NCBI RefSeq assembly: GCF_900107665.1 | Contig: NZ_FNQT01000001.1 | Span: forward strand, 1,371,270 to 1,435,269 | From: Haloplanus vescus | GTDB taxonomy: Archaea > Halobacteriota > Halobacteria > Halobacteriales > Haloferacaceae | Reading direction: 5' to 3' | Length of the DNA: 64,000 nucleotides | In this document: positions 52,604 to 61,830 of the stretch, in pieces | Numbering within the stretch: position 1 is the first letter of the stretch | How the letters are laid out: every line of letters begins with the position of its first letter | Made by a program: the position numbers and the translations under genes | Notes under the pieces: model-generated | Seen by the model: only the letters and a program-made list of their open reading frames with translations | The model's database searches: none | What the model was told of the DNA's origin: nothing

Positions 52604-54604
52604 ATGTCACATCAATCACTGTACCTCCGACTGCGCTGGCCCGGTATCGACACGCCGGCTGAGCGTGTGACGACGCCACTCGGCGATGCAATCGCCCGAA
52701 CTGTGTATGCTGTCACACGCCAGCCAGATGACGTCGTCGAGGCACTACTCTACACTGGTGCTCAGACACAAGAACTCCTGCTTGCCGCAGGCGACCGGAC
52801 CCTCGAGGCGACGGCGCCGCTCATTCGAACCGCCCAAGATGAGTTGCCACGGACGATGGGATTCGAGCTCGTCGAAGCGACCTCACTCGGGACGACTCCC
52901 GCACTATCAGCGTGCCTGCTCGGGCCGACGCCACCCTCGGAGCGAGTGCAAAAACGGGTCACAACCCCGTATCCGGACCTGTCACCGCCGTCGACGGCAC
53001 TCCGACAGTATCTCGAGACGCTCATCGATCGCCGGCTCCCACATGTCGTCCGGGTCGTCGTTCGAAACGCTGGCAGTGACCGCGAGGTCTCACTCCGCGT
53101 GGCACTGTATCATCGTGACCACCAGTGGATCAGTGACAGCGACCACGCGGCCGCACTCAATGCCGGCACGCTCGATCCGGCAACATACTTCACTGACGAG
53201 GCGATCACCTCCTCGTGGCAACTGCCACTTGAGGGCACATGGAGTGTCGCCGCTGACGCACCGCTGCTCGAAGCGCCCCATGAATCTGCCCGGTTGTATC
53301 TCGACGCAAAACAGATTCGCGCCCTCGAGTATGATGCCGCCCATCAACCGACTAGACGGAAACGACTTGCCCGCAGTCCCGCTGTCTTCGATGCGGTCCG
53401 TGAGCGCCACTTCAGTTCGGAGCAACGGCGTGCATACGCGTCGTTCGATGTCGATCCGTGGTTGACTGTTGATGCCGAAACGCTGCCAGCGTTTCTCGAT
53501 CACGTCCCCGCCTACTACGAGCAGGATCTGTGGCCGGCTGTGCCCGGTTGGGACCGGTTCGATCTCAGCGTCAAATCGGTGCTTCGTGAGCCATCGGGGA
53601 CGACACCGGGAGCGACTCCCGAGGCCCCGTCACCATCGGATCCAGGTGCACGGCTCGATCTCGACAGTCCAGCCGACCGGCAACAGCAGATCGTCGAGTG
53701 GTTTGCGACGCGTGGCCGCCTCCACCAGGCAAGAAACTTTGCACACGCCCACTTCGAGGCCATCCGAAAGGGCTGCGCGCATCCGGTCCGCATCGTGGCC
53801 GATGAAACCCTTGCTGGCGGTGACCTCATCGGCGCCGTAAGCGACGCCAGGCGTGCAGACACGACCGCGTATATCGTTGCTGATACGACGGCAACAGCCA
53901 ATCAAATCACCGAGATTCTCTCTCACCCGTTTTGTGAGACGACCCCCGACCGTACACGACTGTATTCGACCACGCGATGCCTCAAAGCGACGGAGCAATT
54001 AGTAGTGTATCCACGAGACGTTGATCCCCCAGAATGGTGGGTAACACCGGCGGGCACCGTTGAGTTGTGGGCCGGTGATGACTGTCTTGGCCGCTGGGAC
54101 CCGCCACTGGAGGTGCCGACACTCAGTGAGTCGCTTCCGTCCTGTCGCCCCGATGGAGGTGGGTATGTCGTCACCGATCCTGTCGGCAACCGCCAGATGC
54201 GGGCGGCAACGGCCGAAGATGTCGTGGCGTCGTGGCTCCCACTACCGGCGCCGAGTGTCCCGACGTTTCTCGCATCTGGGCTTCACTACGCGACCGTGTT
54301 GACACCGACCATCCATGGGTTCCGTGAGCACCAGCACCGTCCAGAGTGGGTCACCGCCGATAGCCCCACATATCGGACATCCTCGTTTACTAATGAAGTT
54401 CTCGAGCGGTTTTGTGATCGATATACGGTGCCGACAGACACTGACCCGCTCGATAGCGACCAACTGGTCCCGCGGCTCTGTACCTGGCTGCGGACGATCG
54501 ATCCCTACGGCTTCGAGTTTGAGCTCGACCCAGGGTCTGTCGACGTCTACCTCGATGTCTACCCAGATGAACCCCGTCAGCTGCGGTATCCGCCATCCGA
54601 GTGA
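52604..54604 (+). CDS. large protein of unknown function, paralogue of the previous gene
   Basis: 666 residues, starting 14 bases after the previous stop. The N-terminus LYLRLRWPGIDTPAERV with VEALLYTGAQTQELLLAAGD resembles N-terminal domains of haloarchaeal HerA/VirB4-like ATPase partners as I remember them. The C-terminal half aligns with the previous protein: DLIGAVSDARRADTTAYIVA, WWVTPAGTVELWAGDDCLGR, GGYVVTDPVGNRQ, WLPLPAPSVPTFLASGLHYA and FREHQHRPEWVTAD. No catalytic signature seen. The two genes form one operon. Confidence 0.8.
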   Translation: MSHQSLYLRLRWPGIDTPAERVTTPLGDAIARTVYAVTRQPDDVVEALLYTGAQTQELLLAAGDRTLEATAPLIRTAQDELPRTMGFELVEATSLGTTPALSACLLGPTPPSERVQKRVTTPYPDLSPPSTALRQYLETLIDRRLPHVVRVVVRNAGSDREVSLRVALYHRDHQWISDSDHAAALNAGTLDPATYFTDEAITSSWQLPLEGTWSVAADAPLLEAPHESARLYLDAKQIRALEYDAAHQPTRRKRLARSPAVFDAVRERHFSSEQRRAYASFDVDPWLTVDAETLPAFLDHVPAYYEQDLWPAVPGWDRFDLSVKSVLREPSGTTPGATPEAPSPSDPGARLDLDSPADRQQQIVEWFATRGRLHQARNFAHAHFEAIRKGCAHPVRIVADETLAGGDLIGAVSDARRADTTAYIVADTTATANQITEILSHPFCETTPDRTRLYSTTRCLKATEQLVVYPRDVDPPEWWVTPAGTVELWAGDDCLGRWDPPLEVPTLSESLPSCRPDGGGYVVTDPVGNRQMRAATAEDVVASWLPLPAPSVPTFLASGLHYATVLTPTIHGFREHQHRPEWVTADSPTYRTSSFTNEVLERFCDRYTVPTDTDPLDSDQLVPRLCTWLRTIDPYGFEFELDPGSVDVYLDVYPDEPRQLRYPPSE

Positions 54605-56543
54605 TTACTGCAGTTATCGTGGCTGTCCTACGTGAGCTACTCGGGCCGTGCTATCGGCCGGGATATTGGTTCGTGTGTCACAAGATTGTATTGCTTGTCG
54701 CGAGGGCTGCCCATCGCTTGACGCCGCAGCACGAGTTAGTCCGTCATAGTGCCTGCTTGGGCCCCGGTCAAACCGGCAGCAGCATGCACTGCAGTACCGC
54801 GTTCCCCCAACAGTGAGGCCGCAGTAGATCCCGCCCAAATCGCAAGCAAGCGGCATGACAGCAGCAGCACTTCCCGACTAATATAGTGATTGTTGTCGCC
54901 AGCATCGCAGTAGTAAACTCTTCGTGCCATAGCCATCCAAGGGGGGACCCCAGACCCAACTTCCAAAAAGGTAACTGAGTGGGAGACCCCTAGTCTGGGC
55001 TAACATCTGATGGGAGCTAAGCGAGTAACTGCCGTTCGCATTTGATGCCCTCAATATCTGGCCAAAGTAACGTGTTGCCTTCGTGCGGAGCAGTGCCTCA
55101 CATAGTCTCTTCATGCCACTGGTCTGTGCTGTTGCAAAGTCGCTACGCGACGTTACTGTCCGCCAGATGTGGTCTGGCGACCGCGTCGTTGTCCGCGTAA
55201 ACGCCGCACCCATACGTCTGGCAATCGAATCGTGTCTGAGAAGAACGGGGCTCCTGCAGTTGAGTGCGCACTTTGAGCAGCGTTGAGGTGTATCCAACAG
55301 AAGTACCTGCCCTGCATGGTGTCGATACCTGCCGTTTCGGCCTTGTACACCATGTCGCGTCCACTCAGCGGAACGCACAGACATGGAACAGCTTGCCGTT
55401 GGGCATCCAGCTAGTCGCCCACACCTTCACGGGCACCCCACGTCGGTGATTGGGGTAGGTCCCGCTCTAAAATCACTCAGTCAGGGCGACGTGGATTTCT
55501 TTGATACTGAGGTCGAGACTGAGGACCGTGCTGTACTTGGCGTCGCTTTCGTCCGGTATCCCGGACACCATCTCGGCCTTTGTGCCGATATGGCGAAAAC
55601 TGCTGTTCGTCGTTTCGGAGTGCTGGTGTGTCAGGCCGGTCATCTCGTAACCGTCATCGTGGAAGTACTTGGCCTGCGGGTTGTCGCCTGGCGGTCGGAG
55701 GATGGATACGACTTCGAGACAGCTGTTTCCAGTGGAAAGAAGGACGCAATTGTCGTGGACCCTCGTACTCCGTTAGTCATCCCGGATAGGAGGTGTCGTG
55801 CAGTGCGACGGTGAGGCCTGTTTGCTATGCTTCTACCGGGCGACGGTGCTGTTGATGGCTTCGGTAGCTCTGTTGCATGCAGAGTGGCCGAGGTTCGTCT
55901 GAAGGACCTGTTCGCCCACGTCGGCGTCGGCCCAGCCATGCCGTTTCGTGTTTGGGGGTGGCTTGTCATCGCCTGCCATATGTCTTGGAGGACATCGTTG
56001 CACGCCCACAGGCACGCCTTGATGATGTTATGGAGAAAAGTTGTATCGCTGTCGGATCACTGGACAAAGTGGGGTACTCGCGATCACCACCGCCACGATA
56101 GTTTTTGTGCTCCCTACCGTGGCCAGTTTTCGTGGTGTACAATATTCGTTTCAAACATCAGTGTTAGCACCGCATTCCATCAACTCCTGTTCGTTGACAA
56201 AATCACTCAGCGGTTGATTTTCCTTCCCAGTTCCTTGGCTGGTCTCCATACTGGTTGGACCCTTCCTGTCTTTCTCACGGCTACTGCCTTTTGCACAAAT
56301 CTGACGATAACTACTATCTTAGTCGGTGATTGGTGCTGCTGTTGCCTCGCCGTCCCGCGGTTTTACACTTCACTCCCGCTGTTCACACAGGATGGCTCTC
56401 CCTACTGCTTCTGGTGGTGCAGTTAGCGGCTAAACCCCAAGAGGTGTGAGCAAAATTGGTACTCTATTGCGAGACTAGGTGAGAGAAGCTCACTGAAGCG
56501 TTCGTCATTGGATCAGTGTTTCAACGTCCGCCAACCAGCGTAC
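54605..56543. other. about 1.9 kb with no intact gene
   Basis: I find only broken frames. Two protein-like stretches stand out: a minus frame at about 55473-55770 (NPQAKYFHDDGYEMTGLTHQ, VLSLDLSIKEIHVALTE, stop at 55473, no start) and two diverged inverted copies of one sequence (54870-54935 minus, 56290-56365 plus, both with TTAGTCGG and an adjoining GTGCTGCTG run). The region looks like decayed genes or a relic element after the paralogous pair. Confidence 0.45.
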
Positions 56544-56951
56544 TCAATAGAATCGTATCCATTGGGTCAAGATCTGCCAGCAGACGGCAGCAATCGCTGC
56601 TCCGACTGCGTTCACGAGTAAATCGATGACATCGACGGTCCGTGTTTCCAGCGTTGATTGGAGTAACTCGATCCCCGCCCCGTAGCCAACAGCAACAAGA
56701 AAGACCAGCATCAGGACAGAGCGATCCCGCCACAGGCGGTCTTGGACGGCATACGCAAGCGTGACTGCGAGTCCGGCGTACGCGAGGCCGTGGAGCCATA
56801 TCCCGTAGCTGAGGATGCCAAACGGCCCAGCCTGGATCGCTCCACTACCGGGCGGCGTAAATACGGAATAGTACAAAATCGTCGCGGCGACCGCAAGGAC
56901 GATTCCCTATCGGAAGGGTTGCTCGATAAGTGGAATCCGAATTTGAGTCAT
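56544..56951 (-). pseudogene. VanZ-like membrane protein broken by an in-frame stop
   Basis: From the ATG at 56951 the frame reads MTQIRIPLIEQPFR, then TAG at codon 15 (56909-56907), then GIVLAVAATILYYSVFTPPG and the rest of a VanZ-like four-helix protein (VGYGAGIELLQSTLETRTVDVIDLLVNAVGA in parts) to 56544. Everything stays in one frame, so a single change such as TGG to TAG explains it. The downstream part could still start at a TTG at 56876, but the first helix would be cut. VanZ-family proteins are small membrane proteins of unclear role. Confidence 0.7.
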
Positions 56952-57152
56952 TGTCTTCTATAGAGCCCACACACAGGCTAAAGGCTGGGTATCTGATAGA
57001 CAATACGTTGAAACCGAGTTTTGGATCAAAATGATCCCCAAATAATGAACATATTGACATATTCACCTTCGTGTCTGCTATGAGTATATCAGTGAGAGAA
57101 TGTATCTGAATATCCAAACTACATGGCAACCACGATAAGGGTCATTCAATCC

Positions 57153-59561
57153 CTATCCTAAAGTGGAAACAGAGATCGTCTGATTTTGCTGAACCGCAGT
57201 TTCCGACACCCGCACACGAGTCCCGTTAACGACATACTCGCCAGGATAAGGTACTGTGACAGAATACGCTCCAGTAGCATCGGTCTCGATCGTCCGCGAG
57301 TAGGTAAACTCAACCCCACTAACGGATTGTCTCGTTGTGACCGTCACCTCGGTGTTTGACGAAGCAGTACCTGCAAGCTGCGCTCCCGGAACAAGCGTAA
57401 ACACCTTTAGGGAGCGATCCTCGCTGACGTAGACAGCCCGATAGTGGGCCAAGCCGGTAGTCGTATCACTTCCACTCCCATAGTCGGTATGCAGCCGATT
57501 GTACAAGGATTCTGCTGCCGGAGTCGAACTCACTTGGGGGAGGTCTTCAGTAACTATAAACCCAGTCCGATCACGCAGGCGCTGGTACCACTCGGCTCCA
57601 GCAGAGGAAGCGAGAAAGTCCGCGTAGTTGCCCTTCGCATAGCCATAAGAGGGTGATTCCCCGTTGACAAAGTAGTTATACATTCGGTTCCAACTCCATC
57701 GACTGAAGACGTAGTTCTCTGGATATTCCCAGTTCTGGTCAGCTGCGTGCTCAGCCATCCATAACGAGGCCTGATACCGATCATCAGGAATTGTCAGTTG
57801 GTTTGTCTTCACGGGAATCATCATGAAACTCAGACTGCTGACCAGCAGAAAAGCGGCGCCAAGGGCGAACACGCCCCGTCGGTCCGGTATCTCAAAAGAA
57901 GGTGCTGCAGGATCAGCGGTATAATCCGACGACTGGGCAGAGTCTGCCCCAGAAAGAGACACTGGCGGACGGGCAAGATCAATCCACGAGAGGAAGTGGA
58001 TGAAACCAACTCCAGCGATAGGTGCGATCGCAATTGACAGTTCGCCAGCAAACCGAATTTGGATCGTCACTAATCCAAGGAAAAACCAACTGTACACAGT
58101 CGGAACGATCAGTACTGGATCAGCACCCCGGTCACGATACAGCTGGATCATGAGCCAGCCTAGATACGGTAATGCCAGAAAGAGAATGAATCCAAAAAGC
58201 AGAGCAGGTCCGAAAATCGACCCCAGATCACCACTGAGAATAGAAGTTTCCTCTGCAATTGAGCTCGGCCGTAAGAGAAAGTCAATTCCACGGCTAAGGC
58301 TAGACGTGACAGCAACGTCTACATACCAGAGGATTCCGACCCCACCAATACTAAAGGCGAGTTCAGCAGCGGCCAGATACAGCGGGCTTGTCCCGAGTCG
58401 CCGTGCCAGCTCGGCCAGCCCAAGAGCTCCGAGACACCCGATGAACAGTAGAAGTGGTGTCGCGGCCACAGCTGAGGTATGCCACCCGAGTATCTGATGG
58501 ACCACATATGTCAGAGCGGCCCCGAATGCAAGGCCAGCCAGTACAGGCAGTGTCAACCGTACGGAAGATCGGTCAGCACGGCAATCAAGAAGTGAAAGGA
58601 GAACCACGTAGCCACCGATTGGAAGCAGCAACAACGGGCCGGCCTGCCATGCGAGTACTTGGCCAGCAACAGTGACCCCAAGTCCACCGGCAAAGGCCCA
58701 AGAACGCCAGTCGTGACGGTCGCGTCGTTGGGTGAGGACAACTAAAATCAGCATCGTCAGGGCTAACCAGAGGTAATCGAACGCATGGTGGTCGGCAAAG
58801 CCCACACTACTCCGGTAGGCATGGGCGGGAATCAGTGCCAACATAACTACTGCTGCAATCCCGACTCGACGATCGGCGAAGAGTCGTGTTCCAAGCAGAT
58901 AACTCACACTGCCGACAACAAGAGTGGAGCCAACAGGATACCATGCAAGAACATTCCCAGCCGCACCTGCATCTCCACCGAACAGACGGGCAATGAACCA
59001 GAGAGTAGCCACCATAAGCGGTTCGCCGTTAGCGACAGCATCCGGTAGTGTTGAGAGCGTCTGCAGGCTCCCATTAGGTTGGGCTAGTAACTGTTCAACC
59101 CAGTAGCGATAATAGTACGGGTCGTTGGCAAGAAGAACAACATTATCACCTCGAAAGACCGTTGGATAGGCCAACATTCGGAGCCCAATTAATAAGAGGA
59201 AACTAGCACCGATAGCGCCAAACACGCGAGATGGTTGCTCTGGAAGGAGCCGCTTCAGTGTCGGCAGTCCTACACTGATATCAGTATCTAGCCTTGATTT
59301 GGTGGTGGCATTACTCCCAGCCCCATCAGTATCACCCTCAAGAGCGACGATAACAGCTTGTCGATCCACAAGCCGATACCCACCATCAACCTGTTCGGCA
59401 AGTCCTCGCGAGACAAATTCACCAAAGATCCCCGAATCTAGGGGCACATCCTCAAAAGACCATACATCGTTCTGATCAAGAGCAACAATCTCAGAGAGCG
59501 CATCCTCAGTATCTGGATATTCCGATAGAAAATCCTCCGCCGCTTCGCGCACCTCAGACAT
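57153..59561 (-). CDS. aglB: STT3/AglB-like oligosaccharyltransferase
   Basis: 802 residues from the ATG at 59561. After a soluble N-terminal domain (about 1-105, helix-turn-helix-like), a GT-C core of about 12 helices begins. First loop: VVLLANDPYYYRYWVEQLLA near 142 with the Asp/Asn motif; SVGFADHHAFDYLWLAL near 252 with the DHH motif; both are STT3 hallmarks. The usual WWDYG is replaced by a SRWSWNRMYNYFVNGE segment near 610. A C-terminal carboxypeptidase-like beta domain follows (TDATGAYSVTVPYPGEYVV). It would transfer lipid-linked glycan to Asn of surface proteins such as that at 63525. Confidence 0.85.
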   Translation of the reverse strand: MSEVREAAEDFLSEYPDTEDALSEIVALDQNDVWSFEDVPLDSGIFGEFVSRGLAEQVDGGYRLVDRQAVIVALEGDTDGAGSNATTKSRLDTDISVGLPTLKRLLPEQPSRVFGAIGASFLLLIGLRMLAYPTVFRGDNVVLLANDPYYYRYWVEQLLAQPNGSLQTLSTLPDAVANGEPLMVATLWFIARLFGGDAGAAGNVLAWYPVGSTLVVGSVSYLLGTRLFADRRVGIAAVVMLALIPAHAYRSSVGFADHHAFDYLWLALTMLILVVLTQRRDRHDWRSWAFAGGLGVTVAGQVLAWQAGPLLLLPIGGYVVLLSLLDCRADRSSVRLTLPVLAGLAFGAALTYVVHQILGWHTSAVAATPLLLFIGCLGALGLAELARRLGTSPLYLAAAELAFSIGGVGILWYVDVAVTSSLSRGIDFLLRPSSIAEETSILSGDLGSIFGPALLFGFILFLALPYLGWLMIQLYRDRGADPVLIVPTVYSWFFLGLVTIQIRFAGELSIAIAPIAGVGFIHFLSWIDLARPPVSLSGADSAQSSDYTADPAAPSFEIPDRRGVFALGAAFLLVSSLSFMMIPVKTNQLTIPDDRYQASLWMAEHAADQNWEYPENYVFSRWSWNRMYNYFVNGESPSYGYAKGNYADFLASSAGAEWYQRLRDRTGFIVTEDLPQVSSTPAAESLYNRLHTDYGSGSDTTTGLAHYRAVYVSEDRSLKVFTLVPGAQLAGTASSNTEVTVTTRQSVSGVEFTYSRTIETDATGAYSVTVPYPGEYVVNGTRVRVSETAVQQNQTISVSTLG

Positions 59562-59677
59562 ACAGGTAATCAAAGCTAATTAGACAATAAAACCCGCGTA
59601 TTCGCCCGGATGCGTCATCGCTTCAAGTCGTGGCAATTAGTGGATGGCCAGCACACACGGCGGTCATGTCCACTCAC

Positions 59678-60880
59678 TCACTCCAGACCACGATCATGCA
59701 GTACAGTTGCACCCGGAGCGATACAGACGTTACATCCAATTTTCACACCTGCATTCAGGCTCGTATTAATCCCAGTTTGTACACCATCACCCAGCACGAC
59801 CCCTAGTTTTCGTCGCCCTGTATCGACACGCTCGTCTTTGATCGTCATCTGGACTGATTCGCCGTCATGGCGTAGATTGGCTACGTTTGTACCAGCGCCC
59901 AGATTCACGTCTCGACCCAGAACGGAATCACCGACATACGAGAGATGTGGAACTGTCGCACCCGGTAGCAAAATAGAATTTTTCACCTCAACACTATGTC
60001 CGACGTGGGAATCAGCTCCAATAGCCGTTGCACCACGGATATACGCATTCGGCCCAATCTCTGCCCCAGATTTCACCACTGCTGGACCGTCAATGACAAC
60101 ACCGTCGTGTATAACTGCCCCCTCCTCGATGATAACAGCCCCCGATAACTGGGCGTTTGAGGCGGTATCTCCCTGAATATCTCGATCGCTATCGGCAAGG
60201 ACATGCTCATTCGCTGCCAGCAGTTCCCAAGGACGTCCCACATCAAGCCATTGGCCATCGTACTCAACAACTGAAACGTCATGGCCGTCCGCGAGAAGTC
60301 GCTCAAGCGTTTCGGTTATCTCGAATTCACCACGCTCGCTCTTTTCTGTTCGGTGAATATACTCGAAAATGTCTGGCTCGAACGCATAACACCCGACATT
60401 CGCGAGTTCCGTCGGGGGGTCAGCAGGTTTTTCCACGATATCCTCAAGTGAGCCATCTGGAGCAAGTGATACAACGCCGTACGCAGTAGGATCGGACACG
60501 GATGTTGTTGCAACTGCGTGGCCACCAGTCTCAGCAAGCGCGGTTGGAAGCGTTGAGTCGACGAGAACGTCGCCATTGAGGACGACAAATCGATCGTCAA
60601 TAACTGATTCTGTTTGTCCAATTGCGTGTGCCGTACCCGCGGTCTCATCCTGTTCGACATAGGTGAGCGGCGTCTCACGGTATGTGTCACCCAGTTTTGC
60701 CCGCACATCGTCTCCACGATAGCCAATCACCACGACGAACTCATCAACAATGTCAACACACGCATCGAAAACATATTCAATAAGTGGCTGACCACCGACA
60801 GGAAGCAACGGCTTCGGCTGCGAATCAGTCAGCGGTTGCATTCGGGTTCCCTGACCAGCTGCGAGTACCACACCGTACAT
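59678..60880 (-). CDS. GlmU-like sugar-1-phosphate nucleotidylyltransferase/acyltransferase (second copy)
   Basis: 400 residues from the ATG at 60880. MYGVVLAAGQGTRMQPLTDS start, VVLNGDVLVDS near 100, VEKPADPPTELANVGCYAFEP near 150, GQWLDVGRPWELLAANEHVL near 213, then beta-helix hexapeptides to the end (IEEGAVIHDGVVIDGPAVVKSG, IGADSHVGHSVEVKNSILLPGA in pieces) with LRHDGESVQMTIKDERVDTG near 335, a GlmU acetyltransferase-like element. It is followed by an UppP-like gene and lies near a glmM-like gene. Likely UDP-GlcNAc or related nucleotide-sugar synthesis. Confidence 0.9.
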   Translation of the reverse strand: MYGVVLAAGQGTRMQPLTDSQPKPLLPVGGQPLIEYVFDACVDIVDEFVVVIGYRGDDVRAKLGDTYRETPLTYVEQDETAGTAHAIGQTESVIDDRFVVLNGDVLVDSTLPTALAETGGHAVATTSVSDPTAYGVVSLAPDGSLEDIVEKPADPPTELANVGCYAFEPDIFEYIHRTEKSERGEFEITETLERLLADGHDVSVVEYDGQWLDVGRPWELLAANEHVLADSDRDIQGDTASNAQLSGAVIIEEGAVIHDGVVIDGPAVVKSGAEIGPNAYIRGATAIGADSHVGHSVEVKNSILLPGATVPHLSYVGDSVLGRDVNLGAGTNVANLRHDGESVQMTIKDERVDTGRRKLGVVLGDGVQTGINTSLNAGVKIGCNVCIAPGATVLHDRGLE

Positions 60881-60920
60881 ATGCACTCAGGTCAGCAGCC
60901 ACCCCTAAAGAGGTGACCTA

Positions 60921-61733
60921 TCACAGCAAGAGGCCACCACCAAGTATTGCAAGACTCCCCAGACCAAGACAAACAACCCAGAACGCGACCCGATTGACGA
61001 TCCGCATGAGTGCATCAATCGTGAGGTAGCCGACAATCGCCGCAGTGAGAAGAGCAATCAGACCGCTAGAGAGTGAAAGTCCGGGTAATCCGGTATCGAG
61101 GAAAGCCAAAAGTCCACCACCGATTGCGGCGGGAATCGACAGCAAAAACGAGAGCCGAAACGATGTCGGAGCCGCATAGCCACGCAATAGCAAGACACCG
61201 GTCGTCGAGCCAGAACGAGAGATACCGGGAAGAATTGCAAGGCCTTGGGCAATCCCGACAAGGACCGCCTCCCAGAGTGTGGGCGTTGCCGGTGATGCAC
61301 GCTCAACAGATGTTGAGAGCCGCTGGAAAATGCCAGTGAGGATGAGTAGCCCTCCGATGCCGATAACGATCGTACCGCCAGTTAATGCAGAGACAATCTC
61401 CGCAAGCAACAGATACGCACTCACTCCAACACCCCCAGAGACAAGTGTTGCAATACCCAGAAACGTTGTTTGCATATATTCGTCCTGTAGTGCTACGCCC
61501 GGGCGCCAGGTACGAAGTGTTCCCAATTCAGTTGCGATCTCATGCCGATAATACGCTGTCGCAGAGAAGGCAGTTCCAAGATGGAGAAAAAGGGCAAATG
61601 CGACTGCTTGCTGCGGGCTTTCACCGAGCCAAGCCAAGATAAGTGTGAGATTTCCCTCACTAGAGATCGGGAGCCATTCAAAAACGCCCTGCAGGGCACC
61701 AACAATAATTGCGATGAGTACCGAACGGTCCAT
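60921..61733 (-). CDS. undecaprenyl-diphosphatase-like (UppP/BacA) membrane protein
   Basis: 270 residues with about eight helices. The catalytic segment GVFEWLPISSEGNLTL near residue 18 (E-x-x-P-I-S-S-E-G) and LPGISRSGSTTGVLLLRGY near 168 (the G-I-S-R-S-G-S-T motif) match the family, though the first usually ends in H where this has N. It would recycle polyprenyl diphosphate released by oligosaccharyl transfer, which fits the neighbouring aglB. Confidence 0.88.
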   Translation of the reverse strand: MDRSVLIAIIVGALQGVFEWLPISSEGNLTLILAWLGESPQQAVAFALFLHLGTAFSATAYYRHEIATELGTLRTWRPGVALQDEYMQTTFLGIATLVSGGVGVSAYLLLAEIVSALTGGTIVIGIGGLLILTGIFQRLSTSVERASPATPTLWEAVLVGIAQGLAILPGISRSGSTTGVLLLRGYAAPTSFRLSFLLSIPAAIGGGLLAFLDTGLPGLSLSSGLIALLTAAIVGYLTIDALMRIVNRVAFWVVCLGLGSLAILGGGLLL

Positions 61734-61830
61734 AAGTATGTCAGTCGACTACACCCGCAAGTCGATTCCGGTCGTTCACTGACAACGAATCTTGCCAAGA
61801 ACAATATAGCGGGTCATCAGATATTTTGCT

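Noticed and set aside
55827..56426. 199-codon plus-strand frame in the decayed region
   Set aside because: Poly-Cys and Trp-rich translation unlike haloarchaeal proteins and no recognisable domain; treated as part of the decayed segment.
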